Below, piece by piece: positions 1 to 9,836 of a DNA stretch of 64,000 nucleotides; the first letter of the stretch is position 1, and the number at the start of each line of letters is the position of its first letter. The translations under genes and the position numbers were made by a program. Origin of the DNA: Pontixanthobacter luteolus (lineage in GTDB: Bacteria > Pseudomonadota > Alphaproteobacteria > Sphingomonadales > Sphingomonadaceae); the NCBI RefSeq assembly GCF_009828095.1, contig NZ_WTYP01000001.1, positions 1,674,001 to 1,738,000 of the forward strand, given 5' to 3'. Under the pieces are notes generated by a model. That model saw only the letters and a program-made list of their open reading frames with translations. It did no database searches and was not told the DNA's origin.

Positions 1-1096
1 CCGCCAGCCCGTCTTCCCATCGATCGTGACCGATCAGGCGTGATGCGCGATTGATGACAAAGCTCACCACCCAGGGGTTCGCGTCAGGGTCCAATCCTGC
101 GAGATCGTCGAACACGGCATCGGCTTTGGCCCGCTGGCCAATCGCATCATATGCATAAGCCTGGATATTGAGGGCCCACCCGTCCCCTTCTTCGATGTTC
201 TTGAGGGTGCCGTTCCTCTCACGCCATTTCTGCGCGAGCGCGATGGCGTCTTCATACCGCCCTTCAAAATACAGGCCATGTGCAGCATCGGAAAATCGAT
301 CTCTGTCCGATTCGTTATTCTCCAGCCGCGCCTCGGCCCAGAAAGAATACTCTTCGCTGATCGGTTTCAGATTTGGCCCTGCTCGTTCTTCGATCCTCGG
401 CCAAATCGGTTCGTATTTGCGATTGGCCAGCAGGTGGATGTAGCTGCTTGGATCCCGGATCAGCCGCAAGAGACCGTCAACCTGCTCTAGCTTTTCTTGA
501 CGGACTGCCGCGTCCAGAGCGTTGGAAACAATACCGCCCTCCAGCTCGGATGGAAAAACCGCAAGTTTCCCGTCCGAAAACCATTGCAAAGCCTGATCTT
601 CGAACTGCTCGATACGTCCCTTTTCCCGCAGCATTCGCACACTGGCCCAGAACCGGTCCCGACCCAATTCTGCGAGCTGTGCGTCACTCAGTGAACGAAA
701 CCGGTCCAGCACGGCTTGCGCATTTCCCGTCTTGCCCTCGAAATACAGGGCAAGGAAGGTGTAATCTGTGTCTGGGGCGATCTTTTCAAGTTCGGCCACC
801 TTGCGGGCGCCCAGTTCGTATTCATCTCTCTCACTGGCACAAAGCGCTTCTGAATATACCAGGCCGTGTTTGAACCGCGCCGGATCTGGCATTCTGCGAT
901 CAAGTTCCGAAAATACAGGCACGCCAATAGAGCATGAATTGCTATACCAGGGCTTCTCACGGTCATCCAATGCCGCGAACAGTTCCGCGTCAGTCATATT
1001 GGATGCATCGATCTCTGCCGGGCTTTCGGATGGCTGGGCCAAGACAGGAGAACCCACTAACGCGCAGGCTGCGACAAACAGTTTCAGTTGCTTCAT
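1..1096 (-). CDS. Exported repeat-rich (TPR-like) protein, C-terminus cut by window edge
   Basis: The reading frame starts at an ATG at 1096 and stays open to base 1, so at least 365 codons are present and the C-terminus lies outside the window. The first 21 residues (MKQLKLFVAACALVGSPVLA) form a typical Sec signal peptide ending in an Ala-x-Ala-like site, so the product is probably periplasmic. The rest is soluble, rich in Ala, Glu and Asp, and built of amphipathic helices resembling tetratricopeptide repeats (for example a segment near residue 275 reading GLYFEGRYEDAIALAQ). No catalytic motif is visible. It is divergent from the transglutaminase-like gene, 82 bases away. The function is unknown; a scaffold or assembly role would be a guess from the repeats. 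Confidence 0.75.
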   Translation of the reverse strand, partial: MKQLKLFVAACALVGSPVLAQPSESPAEIDASNMTDAELFAALDDREKPWYSNSCSIGVPVFSELDRRMPDPARFKHGLVYSEALCASERDEYELGARKVAELEKIAPDTDYTFLALYFEGKTGNAQAVLDRFRSLSDAQLAELGRDRFWASVRMLREKGRIEQFEDQALQWFSDGKLAVFPSELEGGIVSNALDAAVRQEKLEQVDGLLRLIRDPSSYIHLLANRKYEPIWPRIEERAGPNLKPISEEYSFWAEARLENNESDRDRFSDAAHGLYFEGRYEDAIALAQKWRERNGTLKNIEEGDGWALNIQAYAYDAIGQRAKADAVFDDLAGLDPDANPWVVSFVINRASRLIGHDRWEDGLA

Positions 1097-1178
1097 GTTG
1101 ATACGTTAACCCCTCTACCGCCTAAAACACCATAAAAAACAATCTGAAACCCCACCCCTTGCCGAGCGTTATCATACC

Positions 1179-1976
1179 ATGCCCATTTCCATTTCAGCTT
1201 CATTCGCGTTCGAAACGGCAGAGCCGATCGACATCCTCCTCCAGTTCGAGGCGGCGGCGATCCCCGAGCAGCGCCTGATCTCGGCACGCACGACCATGTC
1301 CGATGCGGATCACTGTGCGCGGGTTTCAGCCGGGGACGACATCGGTGAACGGATCTGGCTGCGTGTCGATGGCCGCTTCGAAGTGGATTATGCCAGCGAG
1401 GTTGAGCTGGACCGCTTGCTCAGCCCGGTCAGCAGCCTGAAACGGGTCCCGCCGCATGAATTGCCTGCCGAGGCGGTCAAATACCTGTTCGATTCCCGTT
1501 ATTGCCAGGCGGACAGGATGCAGAGTTTTGTTCATGACGAATTTGGCGGGCTTACCGGCGGTGCGCAGATCATGGCGATGCACGACTGGATTTCATCCAA
1601 CTTTACGTACGCGCCGGGAAGCTCGAACGCTTCCACCACTGCGGTCGACAGCTTTATCGAACGGCGCGGCGTGTGCCGCGATTACGCGCATGTGATGGTG
1701 ACGCTGGCCCGAGCCAGCGCAGTCCCGGCGCGGTTCGTCAGCTGTTTTGCACCGCAAGTGACGCCGCAGGATTTCCATGCCGTGGCCGAGGTATTCCTGT
1801 CGGACCCAACAACGCCCGGCGGCGGCGCGTGGTATCTGATCGATGCAACCAACATGGCCAATGCGGAAGACATCGTGAAAATCGGGGTCGGCCGCGATGC
1901 CGCCGATGTCAGTTTCATGACCAGTTTCGGGGCGGCAGATTTTCAATGCAAGGAAGTCGCAGTAACCCAATCCTGA
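1179..1976 (+). CDS. Transglutaminase-like cysteine peptidase family protein
   Basis: This 265-residue protein has the transglutaminase-like (papain-fold) core. The nucleophile Cys sits in RRGVCRDYAHV near residue 167, the His in QDFHAVAEVFL near residue 200, and the Asp in YLIDATN near residue 222, in the order expected for this superfamily. The N-terminal 130 residues resemble the beta-rich domain that precedes the core in bacterial members. No signal peptide is seen, so it is probably cytoplasmic. Bacterial members include peptidases and amidases as well as transglutaminases, and the substrate cannot be read from the sequence. It stands alone, divergent from the exported protein on its left and 139 bases ahead of zwf. 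Confidence 0.8.
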   Translation: MPISISASFAFETAEPIDILLQFEAAAIPEQRLISARTTMSDADHCARVSAGDDIGERIWLRVDGRFEVDYASEVELDRLLSPVSSLKRVPPHELPAEAVKYLFDSRYCQADRMQSFVHDEFGGLTGGAQIMAMHDWISSNFTYAPGSSNASTTAVDSFIERRGVCRDYAHVMVTLARASAVPARFVSCFAPQVTPQDFHAVAEVFLSDPTTPGGGAWYLIDATNMANAEDIVKIGVGRDAADVSFMTSFGAADFQCKEVAVTQS

Positions 1977-2115
1977 TGCGCGGCGTCATCTGACGCGCGC
2001 TGATGAATACGATTGCCAATCGCCCCATGCCGGGGTGCATGGCAAGGCAGCGGATGCTACAGCCGCATGAAATGCAACGCTTTGGAGGGACAAGCGTCTT
2101 GGGAGAAATGCACGC

Positions 2116-3555
2116 ATGAGCTTCACCGCAGACCGCCTGCTACTGTTCGGAGCGACCGGCGACCTTGCCCAGCGAATGTTGCTGCCGTCGCTATGCGCGC
2201 TTCATGCAGATGAACTGATCGCGCCCGATGTAAAGATCATCGGCACCGCCCGTTCGGAAATGAGCGACAGCGAATTTCGCGCCTTTGCCCGCGAAGCGCT
2301 GGAAAAATATCTGCCTGCCGATCGCCGCGGGGGCATGGCCGATTTCCTGAACCGGTTGAGCTATCAGACGCTGGATGCAACCACGCTGGACGGGTTTGAT
2401 GATCTGGCGAGGAAAGTCGGTACGCCGGCACGCGGCCTGGCGATTTTCCTCTCGACCGCGCCCAGCCTGTTCGAACCGACAATCAAGGGGCTGCAGCACG
2501 CCGGGCTTGACGGCAAGACAGTGCGTATGTGTCTTGAAAAACCGCTCGGCACCGATCTGGGATCGAGCTGCGAGATCAACGATGCCGTTGCCAGCGCGTT
2601 CGAGGAAGACCAGATTTTCCGCATCGATCATTATCTGGGCAAGGAAACCGTCCAGAACCTGCTCGCCCTGCGGTTTGCGAACATCATGTTCGAACCGCTG
2701 TGGAACGCCGCGCATATCGAACACGTCCAGATCACCGTTGCCGAAACGGTCGGGCTGGAAGGCCGGGTTGCATTTTACGACGATGCCGGTGCGATCCGCG
2801 ACATGGTGCAGAACCATATGCTGCAATTGCTGGCGCTGGTCGCGATGGAGCCGCCATCGGATTTTGATGCGACTGCGATCCGCGATGAAAAGGTCAAGGT
2901 CCTGCGGTCACTGCGCGCGGTGTCGGGCAATGAAACCGTCACCGGCCAATACCGCGCCGGTGCGATCGGCGGTCAGGCCGTGCCCGGATATGACGACGAA
3001 CTGGGCAAGGATTCGGACACCGAAACCTTTGTCGCGATCAAGGGTCATGTCGATAACTGGCGCTGGAAAGGCGTGCCGTTCTACCTGCGGACCGGCAAAC
3101 GTCTGCCGCAGCGCCGCACGGAAATCGTCGTCCAGTTCCGCTGCGTTCCGCATTCGATCTTTGCCGAAAAAGGTGCCCGGATGGAACCAAACCGTCTGGT
3201 GATCGGCATTCAACCGGAAGAGAATATTTCGCTGAACCTGATGGCCAAGGTCCCCGGTCTGGACCGTGAAGGCATCCGTCTGCGTTCCGTCCCGCTGGAT
3301 ATCGCCATGCCCGATGCGTTCGTCGGCCAGCACCGCCGCATCGCCTATGAACGGCTGCTGCTCGACCTGATCGAAGGCGACCAGACACTGTTCGTCCGCC
3401 GCGACGAGGTTGAGGCGCAGTGGGAGTGGATCGACGCCATTCGCGCCGGATGGTCGGCAAACGGCGTCGTGCCCAAGACCTACACCGCCGGCAGCTGGGG
3501 GCCGAGCGCGGCCATCGCGCTTGCCGAACGCGACGGAGTAACGTGGAATGAGTAA
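2116..3555 (+). CDS. zwf: Glucose-6-phosphate 1-dehydrogenase
   Basis: This enzyme oxidises glucose-6-phosphate to 6-phosphogluconolactone with NAD(P)+, the entry step of the Entner-Doudoroff and pentose phosphate pathways in the cytoplasm. The 479 residues are normal length. The nucleotide-binding motif GATGDLA is at 12-18, the EKPLG motif at 141-145 and the active-site signature RIDHYLGKE at 169-177. A purine-rich GGGAGA at 2101-2106 lies nine bases ahead of the ATG. The stop overlaps the start of edd by eight bases, so the two are probably translationally coupled. No 6-phosphogluconolactonase gene is in the cluster. Confidence 0.97.
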   Translation: MSFTADRLLLFGATGDLAQRMLLPSLCALHADELIAPDVKIIGTARSEMSDSEFRAFAREALEKYLPADRRGGMADFLNRLSYQTLDATTLDGFDDLARKVGTPARGLAIFLSTAPSLFEPTIKGLQHAGLDGKTVRMCLEKPLGTDLGSSCEINDAVASAFEEDQIFRIDHYLGKETVQNLLALRFANIMFEPLWNAAHIEHVQITVAETVGLEGRVAFYDDAGAIRDMVQNHMLQLLALVAMEPPSDFDATAIRDEKVKVLRSLRAVSGNETVTGQYRAGAIGGQAVPGYDDELGKDSDTETFVAIKGHVDNWRWKGVPFYLRTGKRLPQRRTEIVVQFRCVPHSIFAEKGARMEPNRLVIGIQPEENISLNLMAKVPGLDREGIRLRSVPLDIAMPDAFVGQHRRIAYERLLLDLIEGDQTLFVRRDEVEAQWEWIDAIRAGWSANGVVPKTYTAGSWGPSAAIALAERDGVTWNE

Positions 3556-5359
3556 TCTGAGCGATGTGCTGCACCGCGTGACCGAGCGGGTAATCGCCAA
3601 TTCGAAAGACAGCCGCAGCCGCTATCTCGAGCTGATCAGGCGCGAGGCTGACAACCAGCCGGATCGCAGCCAGGTTTCATGCTCCAATCTCGCCCATGCC
3701 TATGCCGGTGCGCTGGAAGACCAGAAAGCGCTGATGGCCCATCGCGGCCCCAATATCGGCATTGTCAGTTCCTATAACGACATGCTTTCCGCGCATCAGC
3801 CCTATGGCCGTTATCCGGAGCGTTTGAAAATATACGCCCGCGAAGTCGGCGCGACCGCGCAGGTGGCCGGCGCGACGCCAGCCATGTGCGACGGTGTGAC
3901 GCAGGGCGAAACCGGCATGGAACTGTCGCTGTTCAGCCGCGATGTGATCGCGCTGTCCACCGGCGTGGCGCTGAGCCACGCGATGTATGACGGCGCGTTG
4001 ATGCTCGGGATTTGCGACAAGATCGTGCCCGGACTGCTGATGGGTGCTCTGCGTTTCGGCCACCTGCCCGCGATTTTCGTGCCCAGTGGCCCGATGCCCA
4101 GCGGTATTTCGAACAAACAGAAACAGGAAACACGCCAGCTTTATGCAGAGGGCAAGGCGACCCGTGCACAATTGCTGGAAAGCGAGCTTGGCAGCTATCA
4201 TTCCCCCGGCACCTGCACGTTCTACGGCACTGCCAACTCCAACCAGATGATGATGGAGATGATGGGCCTGCATATCCCGGGTTCCGCCTTTATCCAGCCG
4301 GGGACCAAGCTGCGCCAGGCCTTGGACCGAGAGGCGGTTGTTCGCGTTGCGGAGATCGGCATCGACAGCGATGATTACCGCCCGCTGGGCCGATGCGTCG
4401 ATGAAAAGGCGATTATCAACGCTGCGGTAGGCCTGCTGGCGACCGGCGGATCGACCAATCATGCGATCCACATTCCCGCCATGGCGCGCGCTGCGGGGGT
4501 CCAGTTCGACTGGACCGATCTGTCCGAACTATCAGCAGCGGTCCCGCTGCTGGCCCGCGTCTATCCAAACGGTGCAGGCGATGTGAACCATTTTCACGAT
4601 GCTGGCGGCATGGGCTACGTGATCGGCGAATTGCTGGAGGCGGGGCTTGCCCACCGCGATGTGATGACCGTTGGCCGGGGCGATCTGGGCGATTACGCGA
4701 ACGAGCCGGGCCTCGACAGAGACGATCTGGTGTGGCGCGCAGTTGGCGAAAGCGGTGATGACACAATGCTGCGCCCTGCATCCGCCCCCTTCCTGCCCGA
4801 TGGCGGCATGAAGCTGGTGGAAGGCAATCTGGGCCGCGCCTGTTTCAAGACCAGTGCGGTTTCCGAGGATCGCTACACCATCGAGGCACCGTGCCGCGTG
4901 TTCGAGAACCAGGCCGATGTGACCGCCGCGTTCAAGACCGGCGAACTGGACCGCGACGTGGTGGTCGTCGTGCGGTTTCAGGGGCCGCGATCGAACGGGA
5001 TGCCCGAACTTCACTCGCTCACCCCGCCGCTCGCCGTGTTGCAGGACCGCGGATACCGCGTTGCACTGGTCACAGACGGGCGGATGTCGGGTGCCAGCGG
5101 CAAGGTGCCGGCGGCGATCCATTGCACGCCTGAGGCGCTTGGCGGCGGTCCGCTCAGCAAGCTGCGCGATGGCGATGTGGTGCGGCTATGCGCCAAGACC
5201 GGTACACTCAGCACAACCGCAGATGTGGACACACGGGAGGCGGCCCATAACCCGCAGCCATCTGAGGGCGTGGGCCGCGAACTGTTCGCGATGTTCCGTG
5301 CAAATGCCGACGGGGCCGAACGCGGCGGATCGTCAATGCTGGCAATGGCCGGATTGTAA
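3548..5359 (+). CDS. edd: Phosphogluconate dehydratase
   Basis: Edd dehydrates 6-phosphogluconate to 2-keto-3-deoxy-6-phosphogluconate (KDPG), the first step unique to the Entner-Doudoroff pathway. The 603 residues match the usual length of the IlvD/Edd family. Conserved Cys-containing segments that hold the iron-sulfur cluster are visible: [29 protein letters not shown] and [20 protein letters not shown], plus the late [16 protein letters not shown] motif. It overlaps zwf by eight bases and is followed by glk after a gap of 12 bases. Its product is the substrate of Eda, encoded two genes downstream. Confidence 0.97.
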   Translation: MSNLSDVLHRVTERVIANSKDSRSRYLELIRREADNQPDRSQVSCSNLAHAYAGALEDQKALMAHRGPNIGIVSSYNDMLSAHQPYGRYPERLKIYAREVGATAQVAGATPAMCDGVTQGETGMELSLFSRDVIALSTGVALSHAMYDGALMLGICDKIVPGLLMGALRFGHLPAIFVPSGPMPSGISNKQKQETRQLYAEGKATRAQLLESELGSYHSPGTCTFYGTANSNQMMMEMMGLHIPGSAFIQPGTKLRQALDREAVVRVAEIGIDSDDYRPLGRCVDEKAIINAAVGLLATGGSTNHAIHIPAMARAAGVQFDWTDLSELSAAVPLLARVYPNGAGDVNHFHDAGGMGYVIGELLEAGLAHRDVMTVGRGDLGDYANEPGLDRDDLVWRAVGESGDDTMLRPASAPFLPDGGMKLVEGNLGRACFKTSAVSEDRYTIEAPCRVFENQADVTAAFKTGELDRDVVVVVRFQGPRSNGMPELHSLTPPLAVLQDRGYRVALVTDGRMSGASGKVPAAIHCTPEALGGGPLSKLRDGDVVRLCAKTGTLSTTADVDTREAAHNPQPSEGVGRELFAMFRANADGAERGGSSMLAMAGL

Positions 5360-5371
5360 GGGGGAATGGCA

Positions 5372-6352
5372 ATGGATCTGGTCGCGGTTGATATCGGCGG
5401 AACGCACGCCCGGTTCGCGATTGCGCGCATCGAAGATGATGGCGCCATCACAATGGAAGAACCGGAAACGCTGCATACGGATGATCACGCCAGCTTCCAG
5501 ACCGCGTGGGAAGATTTCCGCGAGCGCAAGGGCGGCACCTTGCCCCGCGCGGTGTCGATGGCGATTGCCGGACCCGTGGGCGGCGATGTCATCCGCTTTA
5601 CCAACAACCCTTGGATCATCCGCCCGGCGCTGGTTCAGGAGAAGCTCGGTGTGGACCGCTTCACCATCGTCAACGATTTCGAAGCAGTGGCCCATGCCGT
5701 GGCCCGCGCACCGGAAGAACAGTTCATTCACCTCACCGGACCAGAAGAAGCGCTGCCCGCGACCGGCCGGCTGACCGTGCTTGGCCCCGGCACAGGCCTC
5801 GGGGTGGCGCATCTCTACCGCGAGGCAAATGGCACCTACCGGGTGTCGGCGACCGAAGGCGGCCATGTGGATTTCGCCCCGCTCGACAGTATCGAGGACG
5901 CGATCCTCGCCAGGCTGCGCAAACGCCACAACCGCGTATCGGTGGAACGCGTCGTTGCAGGCCCGGCAATTTCCGACATTTACCAGACGCTCGCCGCGAT
6001 GGAGGGCAAACCGGTTGCCGATGAAGACGACATTGCCATCTGGACGCGCGGACAGGACGGGTCGGACAGCCTCGCCGCCGCAGCGGTCGACCGTTTTTGC
6101 CTGTCGCTCGGCAGTGTCGCCGGCGACATGGCTTTGGCCCACGGCGCAAAGGGCGTCGTGATCGCCGGCGGGCTTGGCTACCGCATCCGCAAGACCTTGC
6201 TCGCTTCCGGCTTCGCCGAACGCTTTCGCGCCAAGGGGCGGTTTGAAAGCATGATGGCAGCGATGTCCGTAAAACTCATCGTGCACCCCCAGCCCGGCCT
6301 GTTCGGCGCGGCTGCCGCGTTTGCATCAGAACACACTGGAGAAACCAATTGA
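5372..6352 (+). CDS. glk: Glucokinase
   Basis: Glucokinase uses ATP to make glucose-6-phosphate, the substrate of Zwf encoded upstream. The ATPase signature DIGGTHARF is near the N-terminus, followed by the hexose-binding segment FTIVNDFEAVAHAV and the second glycine motif LGPGTGLGVAHL. The 326 residues fit the bacterial Glk (ROK-unrelated) family. Two in-frame ATGs exist, at 5366 and 5372. The second is preferred because the strong AGGGGGA ribosome-binding site at 5359-5365 touches the first ATG but lies six bases before the second. The stop overlaps the TTG start of eda. Confidence 0.95.
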   Translation: MDLVAVDIGGTHARFAIARIEDDGAITMEEPETLHTDDHASFQTAWEDFRERKGGTLPRAVSMAIAGPVGGDVIRFTNNPWIIRPALVQEKLGVDRFTIVNDFEAVAHAVARAPEEQFIHLTGPEEALPATGRLTVLGPGTGLGVAHLYREANGTYRVSATEGGHVDFAPLDSIEDAILARLRKRHNRVSVERVVAGPAISDIYQTLAAMEGKPVADEDDIAIWTRGQDGSDSLAAAAVDRFCLSLGSVAGDMALAHGAKGVVIAGGLGYRIRKTLLASGFAERFRAKGRFESMMAAMSVKLIVHPQPGLFGAAAAFASEHTGETN

Positions 6353-6957
6353 GCGATATCGAAACCATCATGCGCACCGCGCCGGTTGTCCCGGTTATCG
6401 TGGTCGAAGACCTCGATCATGCGGTTCCTTTGGCAGAGGCACTGGTGGCTGGCGGCTTGCGCGCGCTGGAGGTTACGCTGCGCACGCCGGTTGCGCTCGA
6501 CGCGATACGCGCGATGAAACAGGTGCCCGGCGCTATCGTCGGGGCCGGAACGGTCACCAATCAGGAAGAACTGGAAGACGCGATCGATGCGGGCAGCGAG
6601 TTTATCGTGTCCCCCGGTCTGACTGACACACTGGCACGTGCTGCAATCCGCCACGAAATCCCTTTTCTGCCCGGCACCGCCACTGCGGGTGACATTATGC
6701 GCGGGCTGGACCTGGGGCTGACCCATTTCAAGTTCTTCCCTGCAATGGCGGCAGGCGGCCTGCCCGCGTTGAAGGCTCTGGCCGCTCCGTTCGGGCAGTG
6801 CAAATTCTGCCCGACCGGCGGGATCAGCCTGCAAAACGCAGCCGAATGGCTGGCCTTCGATCCGGTTCTGTGCGTCGGCGGTAGCTGGGTCGCCCCCAAA
6901 GGCACGCCCGATCAGGCGAAGATCGAAGCCATAGCGAAAGAGGCCGCTGCACTATGA
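6349..6957 (+). CDS. eda: KDPG aldolase (2-keto-3-deoxy-6-phosphogluconate aldolase)
   Basis: Eda splits KDPG into pyruvate and glyceraldehyde-3-phosphate. The 202 residues form one TIM barrel. The catalytic Glu is at 41 in ALEVTLRTP, the GAGTV motif is near 65-69, and the Schiff-base Lys is at 128 in LTHFKFFPA. The start is a TTG overlapping the glk stop (TTGA). This is the only in-frame start that keeps the normal N-terminus, and it suggests translation by re-initiation after glk. The stop overlaps the next start as ATGA. The gene completes the glucose-to-pyruvate route encoded by the operon. Confidence 0.95.
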   Translation: MSDIETIMRTAPVVPVIVVEDLDHAVPLAEALVAGGLRALEVTLRTPVALDAIRAMKQVPGAIVGAGTVTNQEELEDAIDAGSEFIVSPGLTDTLARAAIRHEIPFLPGTATAGDIMRGLDLGLTHFKFFPAMAAGGLPALKALAAPFGQCKFCPTGGISLQNAAEWLAFDPVLCVGGSWVAPKGTPDQAKIEAIAKEAAAL

Positions 6958-9737
6958 TTACCCGGACCGTCGACGATCTGACCCAGCGGCTGAGCGAACT
7001 GCACGAGAAAACGCGCGAAACGCCGCTGTTCAATCCGGTTTTTCAGCTTTCCCTGGACCTTTCACGGCAGCTGGAGTCGGGCGATCTTTCGCTGGATGAT
7101 ATCGAAAGCATGATCGCCGAGCTGGAATGCCAGTCGCTGAAGAGCCGCGCGAGCCGCCTGCGCCGGAACCTCGCGCCCGTTTCGCCTGACGCCAACGACG
7201 CAGTCTTGTCAGAAATGTGCGAACTGAGCGACTTCGACGCTTTCCGCGCGCGGTGGGAAAACCCCAGCTTGCATGCGGTTTTCACCGCGCACCCCACATT
7301 CCTGCTGACGCCGGACCAGAGCGATGCGGTGGCCACTTCTGCCAGCAGCGAAGGCGAAATCGGCGACGCCGCCTGCGCCGCGCACACCGAACGTCCGGAA
7401 ATCACCCTGATCTACGAACATGGCCGGGCCATGCGCGCGATTGCCAACGCTCAGGATGCACGCGACCGGATGGTCGCAAACGCCCTGAAACAGGCGCAGA
7501 AACAATGGCCGGGCAAATGGTATGCCGCCGAACCGCTACCCTTCCGCTTCGCCAGCTGGGTCGGCTATGACATGGACGGCCGGACCGACATCAAATGGTT
7601 CGATTCCATCGGTTTCCGCCTGGCTGAAAAGGCTCAAAGACTGTCGCGCTATGTCGCTTCGCTGGAACAGATAGACGCCGACCATCGCTTGCTTGAAACG
7701 CTACGCAATGCAGCGGATTACTCAGCCGAACGCGCCAAAGATTTCCGGCAGGACCTGTCGGAACCCGCGGCCCTGTCGCAGGCGGCAAACACGCTGACTG
7801 CGGACCATCCGTCCAAATTGCTGTCGCTTACCCCGATTATCGACTTGCTCGAGGCAGAGGCTGTCGGTGCGGAGCCGGCACGCGCGATCCAGCTGAAGAC
7901 GCTGGGTGCCGCTATGCGTGCAGACGGGCTTGGTATGGGCTGGATTCACTTCCGGGTTAATTCCAGCCAGTTGCACAACGCCATTCGCCGGCGGATCGAT
8001 CCTGACAACACGCTCGACCTCAGCAGCAAGGGCGCGATGGCAACGCTGCGCGACCTGCTGAAAAAGGTTAAGCCGCTGCGGTCCAATTTCGCTGCCCTGG
8101 CGATCGAGAGTAGCACCGCGATCCGCCAGTTCCTGGCCATGGCGCAGGTCATTCACCACATCGACGGCGATGCGCCGATCCGGATGCTGATCGCAGAATG
8201 CGAACAACCTTCGACGATTCTGGCGGCCCTGTATTTCTCCCGCTTGTTCGGGATCGAGGACAAGGTCGATGTCTCTCCGCTGTTTGAGACCGAGAGTGCG
8301 CTGGAACATGGAGGCCGTTTCCTAGACGCCCTGTTGGCGGAAGAAACCTATCAGGAATATGCCCGCAAACGCGGCCGCGTTGCGATCCAGACCGGGTTTT
8401 CCGATGCTGGCCGTTTCGTGGGACAGATCCCGGCAAGCCTCGCCATTGAGCGTCTGCAAGGGCGCATGGCTGAGGCTATGCGTGACAACGGGCTGACCGA
8501 TGTTGCAGCGCTGATTTTCAACACTCACGGCGAAAGCATGGGCCGCGGCGCGCATCCCGGCGGCTTCGCAGATCGGCTCGCCTGGCCGCTCAGCCCGTGG
8601 ACACGGCGCAGGTTCGTCCGCGCGGGCATCCGGCTGGAGCCGGAGGTCAGCTTTCAGGGCGGCGACGGCTATCTGCATTTCGCCACCGCCGAATTGGCGC
8701 TCGCAACCCTGACACGGATCGCGGCACTCAATCCATCGGCGACCGATCCCGATGCACCAACCGATCCGTTCTACCGCCGTACCGATCTCAGCCTCGATTT
8801 CTACCGCGCGGTCCGCAAGCATCAGCGCGACCATCTCGAAAGCCAGACCTACAGCCGGGCGCTGACCGCGTTCGGCCTTGGCTTGCTCAATTCGACCGGT
8901 AGCCGCGTCTCGCGCCGCCAGTCTGACCTGAGCGCGGACCGCGATATGAACCTGCGCCAGATCAGGGCAATCCCGCATAATGCGGTGCTTCAGCAGCTTG
9001 GCTATCCGGTCAACGTGATTTCCGGTGTCGGCAGCGCGGCAGACGGCAATTACGAAGACGTCGCTCAATTGCTTCAGGAAAGCGAGCGCGGGCGGCAATT
9101 GATCCGGCTTGTGCGTGCATCGAACGCACTCGCCAGTATCAAGACTGTCGCTGCATTCGGCGAACTGTTCAATTCGGCCTATTGGGCAAGCCGCCCGTAT
9201 CGCGGCACGGAGAAACACCTGTCCGACGCGTGCGAGGCATTGGCGGAATACCTCACCAAGGATGACCGTACCGGCACTTTTCGCCGTTTGGCATCCCGCC
9301 TGCGGGTCGATGCGCTGAAACTCCACCGCCTGCTGGACATGATCCCGGACGAGGCACCGCTGGAAAACCGCGAGAATGTCCGCCGTTCGATCGGGGCATT
9401 GCAGGCCCTGCGGCTCACCCTGCTCCAGCATATGTTTATCAAGGCAGTCTCGATTCCGGCGTTCAGCCGCGCAAACGACATCAGCCGCGACGATGTGCTG
9501 GAGATGGTTTTCACTCTGCGCGTCGACGATGCACTGGCGCAGCTGCGCCGCGCCTATCCAACGAGCTTTCCGGGGCTGGAGGATTTCACCGTCGATGAAC
9601 CAAGCGATTACCCCGATGGTGACGGCGAAGGATACACCGTGATCCAGCGCGATTATATTGACCCGCTGGAACGGGCATACGGGCTCAGCTTGCGGATCGG
9701 CACGGCTATCGCCAATGAATTTGGCGCGCACGGCTGA
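6954..9737 (+). CDS. Divergent phosphoenolpyruvate carboxylase-like protein
   Basis: This 927-residue protein aligns along its length with PEP carboxylase (PF00311), which makes oxaloacetate from PEP and bicarbonate, but key motifs are altered. The TAHPT motif with its catalytic His (H113) is kept, as are PLFET near 442-446 and the GFSD segment at 481-484. The lysine of the usual GYSDSxKDAG motif is replaced by Arg (GFSDAGRFVG). The FHGRGG motif reads FNTHGE at 522-527. The glycine loop reads GYDMDGR at 204-210. The usual C-terminal Asn-Thr-Gly is replaced by GAHG. The start overlaps eda as ATGA, so it belongs to the Entner-Doudoroff operon, where an anaplerotic or regulatory role would make sense. 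Membership in the superfamily is clear; carboxylase activity is not. Confidence 0.8.
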   Translation: MITRTVDDLTQRLSELHEKTRETPLFNPVFQLSLDLSRQLESGDLSLDDIESMIAELECQSLKSRASRLRRNLAPVSPDANDAVLSEMCELSDFDAFRARWENPSLHAVFTAHPTFLLTPDQSDAVATSASSEGEIGDAACAAHTERPEITLIYEHGRAMRAIANAQDARDRMVANALKQAQKQWPGKWYAAEPLPFRFASWVGYDMDGRTDIKWFDSIGFRLAEKAQRLSRYVASLEQIDADHRLLETLRNAADYSAERAKDFRQDLSEPAALSQAANTLTADHPSKLLSLTPIIDLLEAEAVGAEPARAIQLKTLGAAMRADGLGMGWIHFRVNSSQLHNAIRRRIDPDNTLDLSSKGAMATLRDLLKKVKPLRSNFAALAIESSTAIRQFLAMAQVIHHIDGDAPIRMLIAECEQPSTILAALYFSRLFGIEDKVDVSPLFETESALEHGGRFLDALLAEETYQEYARKRGRVAIQTGFSDAGRFVGQIPASLAIERLQGRMAEAMRDNGLTDVAALIFNTHGESMGRGAHPGGFADRLAWPLSPWTRRRFVRAGIRLEPEVSFQGGDGYLHFATAELALATLTRIAALNPSATDPDAPTDPFYRRTDLSLDFYRAVRKHQRDHLESQTYSRALTAFGLGLLNSTGSRVSRRQSDLSADRDMNLRQIRAIPHNAVLQQLGYPVNVISGVGSAADGNYEDVAQLLQESERGRQLIRLVRASNALASIKTVAAFGELFNSAYWASRPYRGTEKHLSDACEALAEYLTKDDRTGTFRRLASRLRVDALKLHRLLDMIPDEAPLENRENVRRSIGALQALRLTLLQHMFIKAVSIPAFSRANDISRDDVLEMVFTLRVDDALAQLRRAYPTSFPGLEDFTVDEPSDYPDGDGEGYTVIQRDYIDPLERAYGLSLRIGTAIANEFGAHG

Positions 9738-9836
9738 TACCCCTCTGCCGTTAACTCGGCCGCGCCGCCTGTCCCCCAAAGAGACAGACCGGAGCGCACG
9801 CTGGCGGAAATTCGCGCTTTCTGGCATTGGGAAGTC

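Noticed and set aside
1983-1996. Small hairpin GCGTC/GACGC after the transglutaminase-like gene
   Set aside because: Only five paired bases and no U-run; too weak to call a terminator.
8322-9827. Open frame of about 500 codons antisense to the PEP-carboxylase-like gene
   Set aside because: It mirrors the codon pattern of the real gene in GC-rich DNA, shows no family motifs and begins without a ribosome-binding site.
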